From Paenibacillus aestuarii (GTDB lineage Bacteria; Bacillota; Bacilli; Paenibacillales; NBRC-103111): a stretch of DNA of 64,000 bases. Positions 17,094 through 25,836 of this stretch are shown here, piece after piece (within the stretch, counting starts at the first letter, position 1; the number at the start of each line of letters is the position of its first letter). The notes under the pieces were generated by a model that did not search any database, had not been told where the DNA came from, and was given only the letters and a program-made list of their open reading frames with translations. Where the stretch lies: assembly GCF_027789125.1 (NCBI RefSeq), contig NZ_JAQFVF010000019.1:1-64000 (forward strand). Reading direction: 5' to 3'. The position numbers and the translations under genes are program-made.

Positions 17094-18074
17094 TTAATTG
17101 GTGGATCTGGACATCATTAATGCTGCACCGACCGCGCCGGCCGATGAGCCCAGCGCCGAAGCGACGAACTGGACCGGCCCGCGAATCGCCGGCAAGCAGC
17201 GCTGCTCGATGATCTCGCGCATCGGTCCGAGGAGCGGCTCGCCGATATGCGAAGCGCCGCCGCCGAGAACGACCACCTGCGGATTCAGCAGGTGGAGAAT
17301 GCTGACGAGCCCGATGCCGAGGGCTCGTCCGGCTTCACGCAGGATGCCGCTGGCGCCGGCATCCCCTTCCGCGGCCGCAGCCGCGACCAACCGCGCATCT
17401 ACGCGGTTCGGGTCGCCTCCCGCGAGCCGCACGAGCGCGCCGTCCTGCGGGACGGCGCCTTCAGCCGCGCGGCGCACGTGCTCCGCGCCGCGGCGGCCAA
17501 TGGCAGTGCCTGATGCATACAGCTCCAGGCACCCCACATTGCCGCAGGGACAGAGCGGCCCATTACCATCAATGGTAATGTGGCCCAGCTCCCCTGCGTT
17601 GTGGTTCACCCCGGCGACCAAACGTCCGCCGGAGATAATGCCGCCGCCGATCCCCGTGGAGATCGTCACGAAGATGCAGTCCGGCGCGCCTTGACCGGCG
17701 CCGGCCAGCCATTCGCCGACCGCCGCTGCGGTGGCGTCGTTCTCCAGCCGGACCGCGCAGCCGAAGCGGTCCGCCAGCACGGCGCTGACGGCCACGTCGC
17801 GCCAGCCCAGGTTCGCGGCGAGCGTCACGACGCCGTTCGCCGTATCGAGCGTGCCCGCGGTGGCGACGCCAATGCCGTGGAGCCCTGAGCGGCCGCCGGG
17901 CACGGCCGCCAGCAAGCGCTCGATCAGGCTGCCGAGCCGATCGAGCACAGCCTCTTGACCCTGCTCAGCCAGGGTCGGAATTTCCTCTTTGGCGATGATC
18001 GCGCCATCGCCTGTCACGATCGCTGCCAGCATTTTTGTACCGCCAAGATCAATACCTACATAAAAATTATCCAT
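17094..18074 (-). CDS. ROK family sugar kinase (glucokinase / N-acetylglucosamine kinase type)
   Basis: A 326-residue ROK kinase. MDNFYVGIDLGGTKMLAAIV is the ATP phosphate-binding N-terminus, and GPLCPCGNVGCLELYASG is the ROK zinc site (CXCGXXGC). The start ATG shares one base with the stop of nagZ (TAATG), so translation is coupled. With NagZ upstream, the likely substrate is N-acetylglucosamine released from muropeptides or chitin; glucose is the alternative. The gene is visibly richer in G and C than its neighbours. Confidence 0.88.
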   Translation of the reverse strand: MDNFYVGIDLGGTKMLAAIVTGDGAIIAKEEIPTLAEQGQEAVLDRLGSLIERLLAAVPGGRSGLHGIGVATAGTLDTANGVVTLAANLGWRDVAVSAVLADRFGCAVRLENDATAAAVGEWLAGAGQGAPDCIFVTISTGIGGGIISGGRLVAGVNHNAGELGHITIDGNGPLCPCGNVGCLELYASGTAIGRRGAEHVRRAAEGAVPQDGALVRLAGGDPNRVDARLVAAAAAEGDAGASGILREAGRALGIGLVSILHLLNPQVVVLGGGASHIGEPLLGPMREIIEQRCLPAIRGPVQFVASALGSSAGAVGAALMMSRSTN

Positions 18075-19696
18075 TATAAGTCCTGCCTCCATCCAAGCGA
18101 AAATTGTTCTGATATTGTGATCGGCAATCGGCCGACGGCTTGCTCTTCGCCCAATAGCACTTGAGCCAGCGAATACATCGCTAAAGGCCTGTTTTCATAA
18201 CAAGCATAATAAGTCTTGACTTCCGGGAATTCCAGCAAATCATAAGGGTTGCGGCCTGACGCCACTATGAAATGCACACCTGGCAGAGCCGCCAGTGTTT
18301 GCACAAGCTCCTTCTGTCCTTTCGAAAAAGAGGCATTATAGGTGACCATCACAATTTGCTTCTTGCCTTCACAGGCGGCCAGCACCCGCTTCTTGTCTGC
18401 CTCGGACGGATTCAGCCCCATGTACAATTCCTCCACACGCCGGCCGGAAAGCTCAGACAACTGGCTGCCCAGCGTGCCTACCCGGTCCACGACCTCGTCA
18501 ATTTCGGTGCCCGTCTGGACTTCCGTCCAGACGACCAGCGTCGGCTCTGCAGGATCATACGCCTTGCCGGATTCGTCTTTCACTAAGGTGATGCTTTGTC
18601 GGCTCAGCTCTTTCGCCAGCTCCTGATGCTCCGGCGTGGAAATATCACCGACAGGTACCGGATCCAGCTTATCGAATTGAATATTGCGCTTAACCTTATA
18701 GTTCATAATGCGCATTACGGACGCATCGATCCGGGATTCCGGAATCCTTCCGCTCGCGACGGCAGCCAGCACAGCTTCGATTGCCGCAACCTGGTGCTTC
18801 AGCGTATGGCTGACCAGAATCAAGTCCGCCCCGGCCTCAATCGCCCGAACAGCGCCTTCCGCAACGCCAATCCCCTCGGAAATAGCTTTCATTTCCAAGC
18901 AATCCGTCACGATCATTCCCTCGAACCCCAGCTGCTTGCGCAGCAGCTCGGTCAAAATCCGATAGGACAGCGTCGAGGGCACTCCGTCCGCTTCGAGCGC
19001 TTTGAACACCACATGCGCAGTCATGATCGCATCGACGCCGCCTTCAATCGCTTGAATGAACGGGGCTAGCTCGAGCTCCATCAGCCGTTCCATGCTGTGC
19101 GGCACGACCGGCAAATCGTGATGCGAGTCTTCCGCCGTGTCGCCATGACCCGGAAAATGCTTAACCGTCGCGATGACGCCTGTCTCCTGCAGCCCGTTCA
19201 CCGCGTGCGTGCCCATCTCCCCGACCAGCTCCGCCGTTTCCCCATACGAACGGACCCCGATCACCGGGTTAAGCCGGTTGTTATTGATGTCTAGGCATGG
19301 CGCAAAATTCATATTAATCCCCATTTGCCGCAGCTCTTTGCCCATCACTTTCGCGCCCGCATACACGCCAGCTGGCGCAAAGGTCGCGCCTAAAGCCATA
19401 TTGCCCGGCAGCAAGGTCGCCCCCTTCTCAATACGGGACACCATTCCGCCTTCTTGATCGACGGCGATGAATAGCGGCAGTCCGCCGTTTTGCCGGCTTA
19501 GCAGCTGCAGCTCCGCGGACAATTGGGCCATCTGATGCGCATCTTGGACATTTCTGCGGAAATAGATGACGCCGCCCAGCCCGTAATCGGTGATGAGCTT
19601 CGTAATATTAGCGTTAGGCTTTATCGTTTCAAAACCGCATACGAACATCTGCCCAACTTTTTGACGCAATGTCAGAGTTTGATTGTTAATCGTCAC
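18074..19696 (-). CDS. nagZ: Beta-N-acetylhexosaminidase, GH3 (NagZ)
   Basis: About 540 residues with the two-domain layout of Bacillus NagZ. KHFPGHGDTAEDSHHDLPVV carries the GH3 NagZ signature with the Asp-Ser-His general-acid motif; GFEGMIVTDCLEMKAIS holds the catalytic nucleophile Asp. It removes GlcNAc from muropeptides or similar glycans. There is no signal peptide, so it should be cytoplasmic here. The GTG at 19696 has a better GGGAG spacing than the GTG at 19705. It sits in one minus-strand unit between a solute-binding lipoprotein and the coupled ROK kinase. Confidence 0.9.
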   Translation of the reverse strand: MTINNQTLTLRQKVGQMFVCGFETIKPNANITKLITDYGLGGVIYFRRNVQDAHQMAQLSAELQLLSRQNGGLPLFIAVDQEGGMVSRIEKGATLLPGNMALGATFAPAGVYAGAKVMGKELRQMGINMNFAPCLDINNNRLNPVIGVRSYGETAELVGEMGTHAVNGLQETGVIATVKHFPGHGDTAEDSHHDLPVVPHSMERLMELELAPFIQAIEGGVDAIMTAHVVFKALEADGVPSTLSYRILTELLRKQLGFEGMIVTDCLEMKAISEGIGVAEGAVRAIEAGADLILVSHTLKHQVAAIEAVLAAVASGRIPESRIDASVMRIMNYKVKRNIQFDKLDPVPVGDISTPEHQELAKELSRQSITLVKDESGKAYDPAEPTLVVWTEVQTGTEIDEVVDRVGTLGSQLSELSGRRVEELYMGLNPSEADKKRVLAACEGKKQIVMVTYNASFSKGQKELVQTLAALPGVHFIVASGRNPYDLLEFPEVKTYYACYENRPLAMYSLAQVLLGEEQAVGRLPITISEQFSLGWRQDL

Positions 19697-19714
19697 TCCA
19701 TTCACTCTCCCTTT

Positions 19715-21094
19715 TTAATTCACATGCATCTCTTCCTTATTCGAGGCCTCCTGCTGCTGCTGCAGCTCCTCCATCAGCTTCGCCGGATCAGTCCGGCCTG
19801 CGATCAATTCCTGCATTCCCCGCTCCAGCTTCTCTCTCACCTTCGTCTGAATGCGGGAATCATAGGCTGTGAACGTCCCTTGCGCATTGGCGAACACCTG
19901 CAAAATTTCCATGATCAACGGATTGACATCGCTCGTATCCTTAAGCTTCATAGCCGGCGGCATGCCTTCTTCCATAAGCTGCCGCTTCTGCATCGGTTCA
20001 TTATACATTTGCTTAATGAATTCCTTGATCGCCGCTAACTGCGCTTCGCTCACTCGGTTAGAGAAGCCGTAGGCATTCGACCAGCCACCGTTGATAAATC
20101 CGTCTCCCGGGCCGTTGATCGCAGGAAAATTCATAAACCCCACGTCGTTCACGATAGAAGACTTCTCAGGGTCAAGCAGCGGCGTATTGGCCCAGCTGCC
20201 GTCGAACATGAACGCCGCTTCGCCGCTGCTGAACTTGTTCTGCTGCTCCGCATACGACAACGCAAGGCTGCCTTCCTGGAGGTAGCCCTTCTTCACAAGC
20301 GTCGTGTATTTGGAAAAGGCATCGACGACATCCGGATCCGTCCAACGCTTAATACCGGACAAAAATCCTTCCACGACGTTAGGCCCCGCTGTCCGCACCC
20401 ACATCGTATTCATCATCATATTGATAACCCAAGCATCTTTGGCAGCCAGCATAATCGGCGTGATGTTCCTCGACTTCAGAACCTCGGCTTCTGCCAGCAG
20501 TTCATCCCACGTCTGCGGCGGCTTCAGGCCATTATTCGCCAAAATCTTTTTATTAAAATATAAGCCCTCCACATATCCGGCCATGGGAATTCCGTAAATT
20601 TTACCGTTAACCGTAAACTCGTCGAAACTATAAAATTTATCGCTCAAGCCAAGCTCTTTCAGGACAGGAGTCAAATCAAGCAGCCGATCCGCCTTCACGT
20701 AATCCCGTGTATCCGTACCGCCGAACAGGTCAAAAATTTCCGGAGGATTCCCCGCAGCCATTTCCGCGCGCAGCTTCTCGAAACGGTTGACCTTATCCTC
20801 GACGCCATCGAGTGTAATCGTCAAGCCCGGAACGTTCGCCTCCGTCGCTTTGACGACATCCTGCAGCATAGCCAGACGCTTTTTCTGCGTATCTTTCACC
20901 TGCGTATGCCGGATTGTCAGCGATACCGGTTGAATTTTATCATTCGCTTTCGCTGTTGGCGATGCCGGCGACACCTGAAGGCCGTCAGCTGACGGCTGTG
21001 GATGACTGCACGCCGTTAACAAAGACGTGAAAGCAACTGTGCCTGCGACTGCGACCGCGACTGCCGTGGATATCCGTAACCGTTTTTGTGCCAT
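19715..21094 (-). CDS. ABC sugar-binding lipoprotein, no permease nearby
   Basis: A 459-residue extracellular solute-binding protein (family 1). A basic, hydrophobic signal peptide ends in lipobox LTAC. The mature part has the GNPPEIFDLFGG and AAFMFDGSWANTPLL segments of sugar-binding proteins. AAAGGAGA precedes the ATG at 21094. Such proteins deliver oligosaccharides to two permeases and an ATPase; none is encoded in this cluster. It lies between a YesM/YesN pair and NagZ-ROK, so GlcNAc-containing oligosaccharides are the plausible ligand. Confidence 0.9.
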   Translation of the reverse strand: MAQKRLRISTAVAVAVAGTVAFTSLLTACSHPQPSADGLQVSPASPTAKANDKIQPVSLTIRHTQVKDTQKKRLAMLQDVVKATEANVPGLTITLDGVEDKVNRFEKLRAEMAAGNPPEIFDLFGGTDTRDYVKADRLLDLTPVLKELGLSDKFYSFDEFTVNGKIYGIPMAGYVEGLYFNKKILANNGLKPPQTWDELLAEAEVLKSRNITPIMLAAKDAWVINMMMNTMWVRTAGPNVVEGFLSGIKRWTDPDVVDAFSKYTTLVKKGYLQEGSLALSYAEQQNKFSSGEAAFMFDGSWANTPLLDPEKSSIVNDVGFMNFPAINGPGDGFINGGWSNAYGFSNRVSEAQLAAIKEFIKQMYNEPMQKRQLMEEGMPPAMKLKDTSDVNPLIMEILQVFANAQGTFTAYDSRIQTKVREKLERGMQELIAGRTDPAKLMEELQQQQEASNKEEMHVN

Positions 21095-21182
21095 GGATGT
21101 CTCCTTTGACCATAAAATCATTATAAGAATGAAGCGACCGCGCCTAAAGACCAGCATATTTCTAAAACAGGGGGAAAATTCT

Positions 21183-22781
21183 CTACCTCGCCTCGCGTCG
21201 TTTATCCCGGTATTCCGATGGAATTTCCCCAGTAAACTCTTGGAATACTTTGGTGAAATAGCGCCGCTCCGTGTAGCCTACCGCCTTGCCGATATCGGAA
21301 ATGCTCTTATCGCTATGAAGCAGCATCGATTGGGCCAGCTCCATCCGGTGCTTGGTCACATATTCAACGAACGTTTCGCCAAAATGCTGTTTGAACAACA
21401 AGCTGAAGTAGGACCTGCTAATGCCCAGCGCGCCGGCAATTTCCTCAATGCCGAAGTCCCTGGCATAATGAGCACGGATGTATTCCTTAGCCGCATCCAT
21501 CAATAGCTCGCTGTTCTTCTTTTTATTGCCGCCTTTCAAGCCTATCGTAACCAGCTGCGTCATCACTTGAAGCAGATGCTGGATGCTCTCGCACTTATCG
21601 AGCTTGTGCCAGACTTCCTCTTCTTCGCGCAAATCCATACAGTTCATTTCGCGCAGCTCCCGCAGCAGGTGGAGAATAAGAAAATGCAGCATCTGCGAAG
21701 CGCGCGCAAACGAGCTGTTCGGCAGCCCTTCCAGCAGTGTTTTCAAGCGGGCCAAGGCTCCTTCGGTTTGCTCACGGTTCAACTGCTTCAAGCCGTTGAC
21801 GATATCCTCGACGAGATACCATAGCGATATGTTGGCGTCTGCCGCCTCCTTGACATCCTTGTAGACGAGGATGGACTGCTGCTTCTCCAAACTCAGCTGC
21901 ATCAATCTTTGCAGCTTCTTGTAGACCTCGGGCAATTGTCGGATATGCACCGCTTCCGGATACAGCCCGATGCTGATGCTGAACTTGACGTTCCTCAGCA
22001 CGTTGCCCTGCAAATACGCGGATAGCTGCTGCATAGTCTCAATTAGTTGTGCCGGATCCGCAAACTCACTGGTGATCAGCAAACACCACTCGCCCTCACG
22101 CAGCTGCAGCACTGTAAACTTAAGCTCCGCGTCCATGAGCGTGTCCTGAAGCACGTTTTTCACCGCAAAATTCCACAGCTTGCGCTCTTCCTCACTCCAA
22201 AGCAGCGACTTTTGCGAATACTCGTCCACATCCACCATGGCGAACACATAAGCCAGGCTTTCAAGATCCAAATCATTGATCGGCAGCAGCGATTTCGGTG
22301 TAACCTCGGTATAATTCATCACGACATCATACAACACTTTATCCAGCGCCAAATTGCGCACTCTGTCCCATCTCAGCTCATCATCCTGCTTTTGCTGCTT
22401 CTTCACGCGGATCTGCTCCGCTAGTGAACGGATCGTGCTCTCCAGCTCATCATAATTAATCGGCTTGAGCATGTAATCACTCACACCATAACGCAATAGC
22501 GTGCGCACATATTCAAAGTCCTGATAACCTGTGACCATAAGCACGAGACAGTGCTCATTGCGGTCGCGAAGCTTCTCGACAAACGTGATGCCATCCATCT
22601 GCGGCATGCGGATATCGCTCATCACCAGATCAGGAATGTGCCGGTCCGCCAGCTCCAGCGCCTCGATCCCATTCCTTGCCGTGCCTACAATATCGATCCC
22701 AAGCTCGTCCCAAGGAATGACCTGCTGCAAATTGCGCAAAATATTCGGCTCATCATCAGCCAAAATCGCTTTTAACCTCAT
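21183..22781 (-). CDS. YesN-type response regulator, AraC output
   Basis: 532 residues. The receiver domain has acidic pocket ADDEP, phospho-acceptor Asp56 in MSDIRMPQMDG and Lys in YMLKPIN; a long middle region follows; the C-terminal AraC double helix-turn-helix is IEEIAGALGISRSYFSLLF and ISDIGKAVGYTERRYFTKVF. Its start overlaps the histidine kinase stop by four bases (ATGA). Such pairs in Paenibacillus usually activate a neighbouring carbohydrate uptake gene, here the binding protein 88 bases downstream. Confidence 0.93.
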   Translation of the reverse strand: MRLKAILADDEPNILRNLQQVIPWDELGIDIVGTARNGIEALELADRHIPDLVMSDIRMPQMDGITFVEKLRDRNEHCLVLMVTGYQDFEYVRTLLRYGVSDYMLKPINYDELESTIRSLAEQIRVKKQQKQDDELRWDRVRNLALDKVLYDVVMNYTEVTPKSLLPINDLDLESLAYVFAMVDVDEYSQKSLLWSEEERKLWNFAVKNVLQDTLMDAELKFTVLQLREGEWCLLITSEFADPAQLIETMQQLSAYLQGNVLRNVKFSISIGLYPEAVHIRQLPEVYKKLQRLMQLSLEKQQSILVYKDVKEAADANISLWYLVEDIVNGLKQLNREQTEGALARLKTLLEGLPNSSFARASQMLHFLILHLLRELREMNCMDLREEEEVWHKLDKCESIQHLLQVMTQLVTIGLKGGNKKKNSELLMDAAKEYIRAHYARDFGIEEIAGALGISRSYFSLLFKQHFGETFVEYVTKHRMELAQSMLLHSDKSISDIGKAVGYTERRYFTKVFQEFTGEIPSEYRDKRREAR

Positions 22782-24595
22782 GATCTCATCTCCTTGTTTT
22801 TGGGAATGACGATTTTCATCGTGGTGCCGTGTCCTTCCATACTGCATATATACATCCCGTAGCTGCTGCCGTATTGAATCCGGATGCGGTCAGCCACATT
22901 GCTGACACCAAGCCCCCGCCGCTCCTCCGTGACATCCATGATTTCATGGATCGGTGTCTTCAGCTCCATTTTGTACCGAAACTTACTCAACTTCTCATGG
23001 CTGATGCCTATGCCGTTATCCGTTACATAAATGCCGATACGCGTTTCCTCGTCTTCCACACGAATCGAGATCGTTCCTTGGTGCGTAATAGGCTCAAAAC
23101 CATGTTGAAGGCTGTTTTCCACCAGCGGCTGCAGCGTCAGCTTAAGGATATAGCAATTCATCAGCTCGGCCGGCGCCTCAATGTTGTAGGTGAACTGATT
23201 CTCAAAACGGAATTCCTGAATTTCCAGGTAGCTTTTCAAATAGTCTAACTCTTGCTTGAGCGTAATTTCTTCCTTGCCTTCCATCCCGATTCGGAGCAAA
23301 TTGCCCAGCCTGTACACCATTTGGCTCACTTTCTTGCCTTGATTTTGAATCGCCAGCACATTGATGGACTCCAGCGTGTTAAACAAAAAGTGCGGCTTGA
23401 TCTGTGCCTGCAGCAGCATCAGCTCAGCTTTATTTTTGCGGTCCTGCTGCCGCTTCACCTCTTCGAGCAAATCCTCGACGCGAACGACCAGGCTGTTGAA
23501 GCCTCTGGCGAGCGCTTGCGTCTCATCTTTGCCGCTGACCTCGATGCGGGTCGTCAGATCGCCCCGTTCCACTCTTTTCATCGAGGATACGATGCGCAGA
23601 ATGAACTGAATGATCCTTCTGACGAAAACGAGATTGTACACCAGGGCACAAAACAGACAAATAAACGTAATGCCCGCTACCCACTTCATGATCGTCTCGA
23701 TTTCCCCAGCGACATATTTCCACGATGTAATGGACACGACACTCCAGTCCTGCAGCCCCATATCATTAAGGTCCAGCGGATACTGGGAGATGAGGCTTTT
23801 TTCATTGAGAAAATCGGCTTGGAAGCTCTGATTCGGATGCTGAAAATCCAGCTTACCCGGCAAAAGCTGCAGCACATTCGCGCCTTCCAGACTCGTTTTA
23901 TTGTCATAGAAGATTAAACCGCTTTTATTGACAAGAAAATAGCGTTTGGAGTTTTCTTCATTCGTATTGAACGAACGAAAAATCTGGTCGAGCTCGTTGA
24001 AGCGGAAGCGCAGCAGCATATAGCCGCGGTTGTCCATCGTCCAAAAATCTTTGACCAGCCGCGCTTGGTAGAACTCCCTGTGCCCGGTCTGAAACTCTTG
24101 GTACTCACCGGGTCCGATCCACAGCGGCCTGCCGTTCAGACTTTGTATTTGCTTGAAGACAGCGCTGTCATGCATCGCGTTCCATGGGGTGAAACTACTG
24201 CTGCTGCTTCGCCCCGCACTGAAAGTTCGTCCGCGATTGTTATAAATGACAACCGATTGCACAGGCGAATACGTAAGGATCGAGCTGCGCAAGAGCGTGT
24301 CAAACGTATTGACATCATACGAGCTCAGCGTAGGATCATCAGGCTGAACGCCGTCCATCGTCCGATATATCGCCTGGATCCCTTCCTTTACCATCCAGTA
24401 ATCCGAAAAGTAGTTCGCTTCCTTAAACATATAATAAATATTGCGAGAAATCGCTTGCAGCGAAACCTCGTTGAGATCGCCGTATTTTTTCTCGATCAGT
24501 TGTTGAGACACCGTGTATACGACCGTTCCGAGTACGAATAAAGGAATGATGATGAATAGCAAAAAGCCGATAAACACCTTTTTATTCAAGTTCAT
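22778..24595 (-). CDS. YesM-type sensor histidine kinase
   Basis: 605 residues. An N-terminal membrane helix (FIGFLLFIIIPLFVLGTVVY), an extracellular Cache-like sensor of about 260 residues, a second helix near residue 300, then a HAMP linker. The His_kinase domain has phospho-acceptor His402 in QIKPHFLFNTLESI, and the ATPase domain carries YVTDNGIGIS and RRGLGVSNV. It probably senses an extracellular sugar, perhaps through the neighbouring binding protein. The ATG directly abuts the stop of the OsmC gene. Confidence 0.93.
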   Translation of the reverse strand: MNLNKKVFIGFLLFIIIPLFVLGTVVYTVSQQLIEKKYGDLNEVSLQAISRNIYYMFKEANYFSDYWMVKEGIQAIYRTMDGVQPDDPTLSSYDVNTFDTLLRSSILTYSPVQSVVIYNNRGRTFSAGRSSSSSFTPWNAMHDSAVFKQIQSLNGRPLWIGPGEYQEFQTGHREFYQARLVKDFWTMDNRGYMLLRFRFNELDQIFRSFNTNEENSKRYFLVNKSGLIFYDNKTSLEGANVLQLLPGKLDFQHPNQSFQADFLNEKSLISQYPLDLNDMGLQDWSVVSITSWKYVAGEIETIMKWVAGITFICLFCALVYNLVFVRRIIQFILRIVSSMKRVERGDLTTRIEVSGKDETQALARGFNSLVVRVEDLLEEVKRQQDRKNKAELMLLQAQIKPHFLFNTLESINVLAIQNQGKKVSQMVYRLGNLLRIGMEGKEEITLKQELDYLKSYLEIQEFRFENQFTYNIEAPAELMNCYILKLTLQPLVENSLQHGFEPITHQGTISIRVEDEETRIGIYVTDNGIGISHEKLSKFRYKMELKTPIHEIMDVTEERRGLGVSNVADRIRIQYGSSYGMYICSMEGHGTTMKIVIPKNKEMRS

Positions 24596-25045
24596 CTAGA
24601 GCTGGATGCCCCCCGTCCAAATTTCGGGCTCGACGCTGATCTCCACGTTACCTCTCAGCGCCTTGCTGATCATACAGACGAGCTCCGCTCGAATTGCCGA
24701 ATTCTTGATCTTCTCCAGCTGCGCTTCCGAGGTGCCGGCTGCGGCGCGGATGCGGGGGCGGTGGATCAGCCGCTTCACTTTCATAGCTGGCGCCGTGTCT
24801 ACGGTGATCTCGGAGGTCAGCTCCAGCTGCTCAATGCCTTGTTTGTGCAAAATTGCCCCTAACGTGATTAAGTAACAAGTCGCCGCCGCGCCCAGCAGCA
24901 AATCTTCCGGATTCGTTCCAAGTCCCGGGCCGCCTAATCCGGCAGGAACCGAAATCGGGGACATCAGGCTGTTTGTCCTGATTTCTCCGGTGCCATGAAG
25001 ACCGCCTGACCATTCAGCCGTTAAAATAAACCGATGCTCACTCAT
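24596..25045 (-). CDS. OsmC-like peroxiredoxin-family protein
   Basis: 149 residues of the OsmC/Ohr fold (SACOL1771 group). GLGTNPEDLLLGAAATCYLI carries the first redox Cys and ELVCMISKAL the second. OsmC proteins reduce organic hydroperoxides with a thiol pair. It is the first gene of the unit, with no gap before the histidine kinase; a link between peroxide handling and the sugar system is not obvious, so co-transcription may be incidental. GAGGG precedes the ATG by six bases. Confidence 0.88.
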   Translation of the reverse strand: MSEHRFILTAEWSGGLHGTGEIRTNSLMSPISVPAGLGGPGLGTNPEDLLLGAAATCYLITLGAILHKQGIEQLELTSEITVDTAPAMKVKRLIHRPRIRAAAGTSEAQLEKIKNSAIRAELVCMISKALRGNVEISVEPEIWTGGIQL

Positions 25046-25260
25046 TTTGCGCCCTCTTTTCTTCGGCCTAATCTTCTTTATTTTAATTCAAGACGCGCAG
25101 TTATTCCACATTTCGATTAAAAAATTGAGCGTTTGGATCAAAATTATGCATTATTCGACAAATGTTATCATCTTGGCGCTGCTTGGTTATCTATTTCTCA
25201 CCTTCATCTGCTGATCTCTGCATGCAGCTGGTATCTCTTAAGTTGCTTGCGGTGATAGAG

Positions 25261-25289
25261 TTGACATTTCATTCTACTGAGGGTATAAT
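25261..25289 (+). promoter_or_regulatory. Consensus sigma-A promoter of an unassigned transcript
   Basis: TTGACA at 25261-25266 and TATAAT at 25284-25289 are separated by exactly 17 bases. The predicted transcript starts near 25296. Confidence 0.7.
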
Positions 25290-25584
25290 TGATAAAATTG
25301 ATTGACATGATAATAGTAAACACTTCAAACCAAACCTCATTTACCCCACGATTGAATAATGAAACGAAAGAAACCCCCTTTCCTTTTATCTGTATTCCCA
25401 ATCTGCAGTAAACTCATTTATGGTAAATCCGAGGCAGCGTTTCGTGTTTCGGCAGCAAGTGTTTGTATAGCAATTCTCACTGGCGCGGTCATTGGAGCCG
25501 CAAGGATGGAAGAGAGGCAGGGCTTTCGTTGTTTTGATAGCATGCACAGGATTAACGCAAATTCATAGAGATCAATCGCATATC

Positions 25585-25623
25585 GAGGCTGTCTTTATTT
25601 GATGAAATAAAGACGGCCTTTTC
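25585..25623 (+). terminator. Terminator of the unassigned transcript
   Basis: GGCTGTCTTTATTT pairs with AAATAAAGACGGCC-type sequence around a short loop, followed by TTTTC. It would end the transcript from 25296 after about 325 bases. Confidence 0.8.
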
Positions 25624-25802
25624 TATTTGATGCCGGCAATGCGCGTTGCCACTTGCCAACTGCCCACTGCCTGCTTTGCCCCCGTGGTGATCTAGTTCGA
25701 CTTCGCTTCGGCAAAACGGACTAAAGCACCAGCAACCGATCCATCTCAACTCTCTAAATCGGGTTTTTCGAACTACCACACCTGGCAAACACAATTACAA
25801 CA

Positions 25803-25828
25803 AAAAACCGCTAGGGACCCCTAGCGGC
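25803..25828 (-). terminator. Terminator of the first MCP gene
   Basis: CCGCTAGG and CCTAGCGG pair around a short loop at 25808-25827; an A-run on the plus side gives a U-run on the minus-strand transcript. Confidence 0.9.
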
Positions 25829-25836
25829 AATTGCTA

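Larger units (their letters stand above)
25046..25836. other. Intergenic region with an orphan promoter and diverged repeats
   Basis: About 790 bases without a gene I can support. The plus strand carries a consensus promoter (25261) and a terminator (25585); the frame between them, 25359-25568 (69 codons), has no ribosome binding site and no recognisable motif. From about 25690 to 25778 there are stretches resembling the CTGTA palindromes of positions 31-347 in diverged form. The OsmC promoter must lie in 25050-25200 but no clear boxes are seen. Confidence 0.5.

Noticed and set aside
25204..25401. A 65-codon minus-strand frame upstream of the OsmC gene.
   Set aside because: No ribosome binding site and no family resemblance; it is opposite the orphan promoter.
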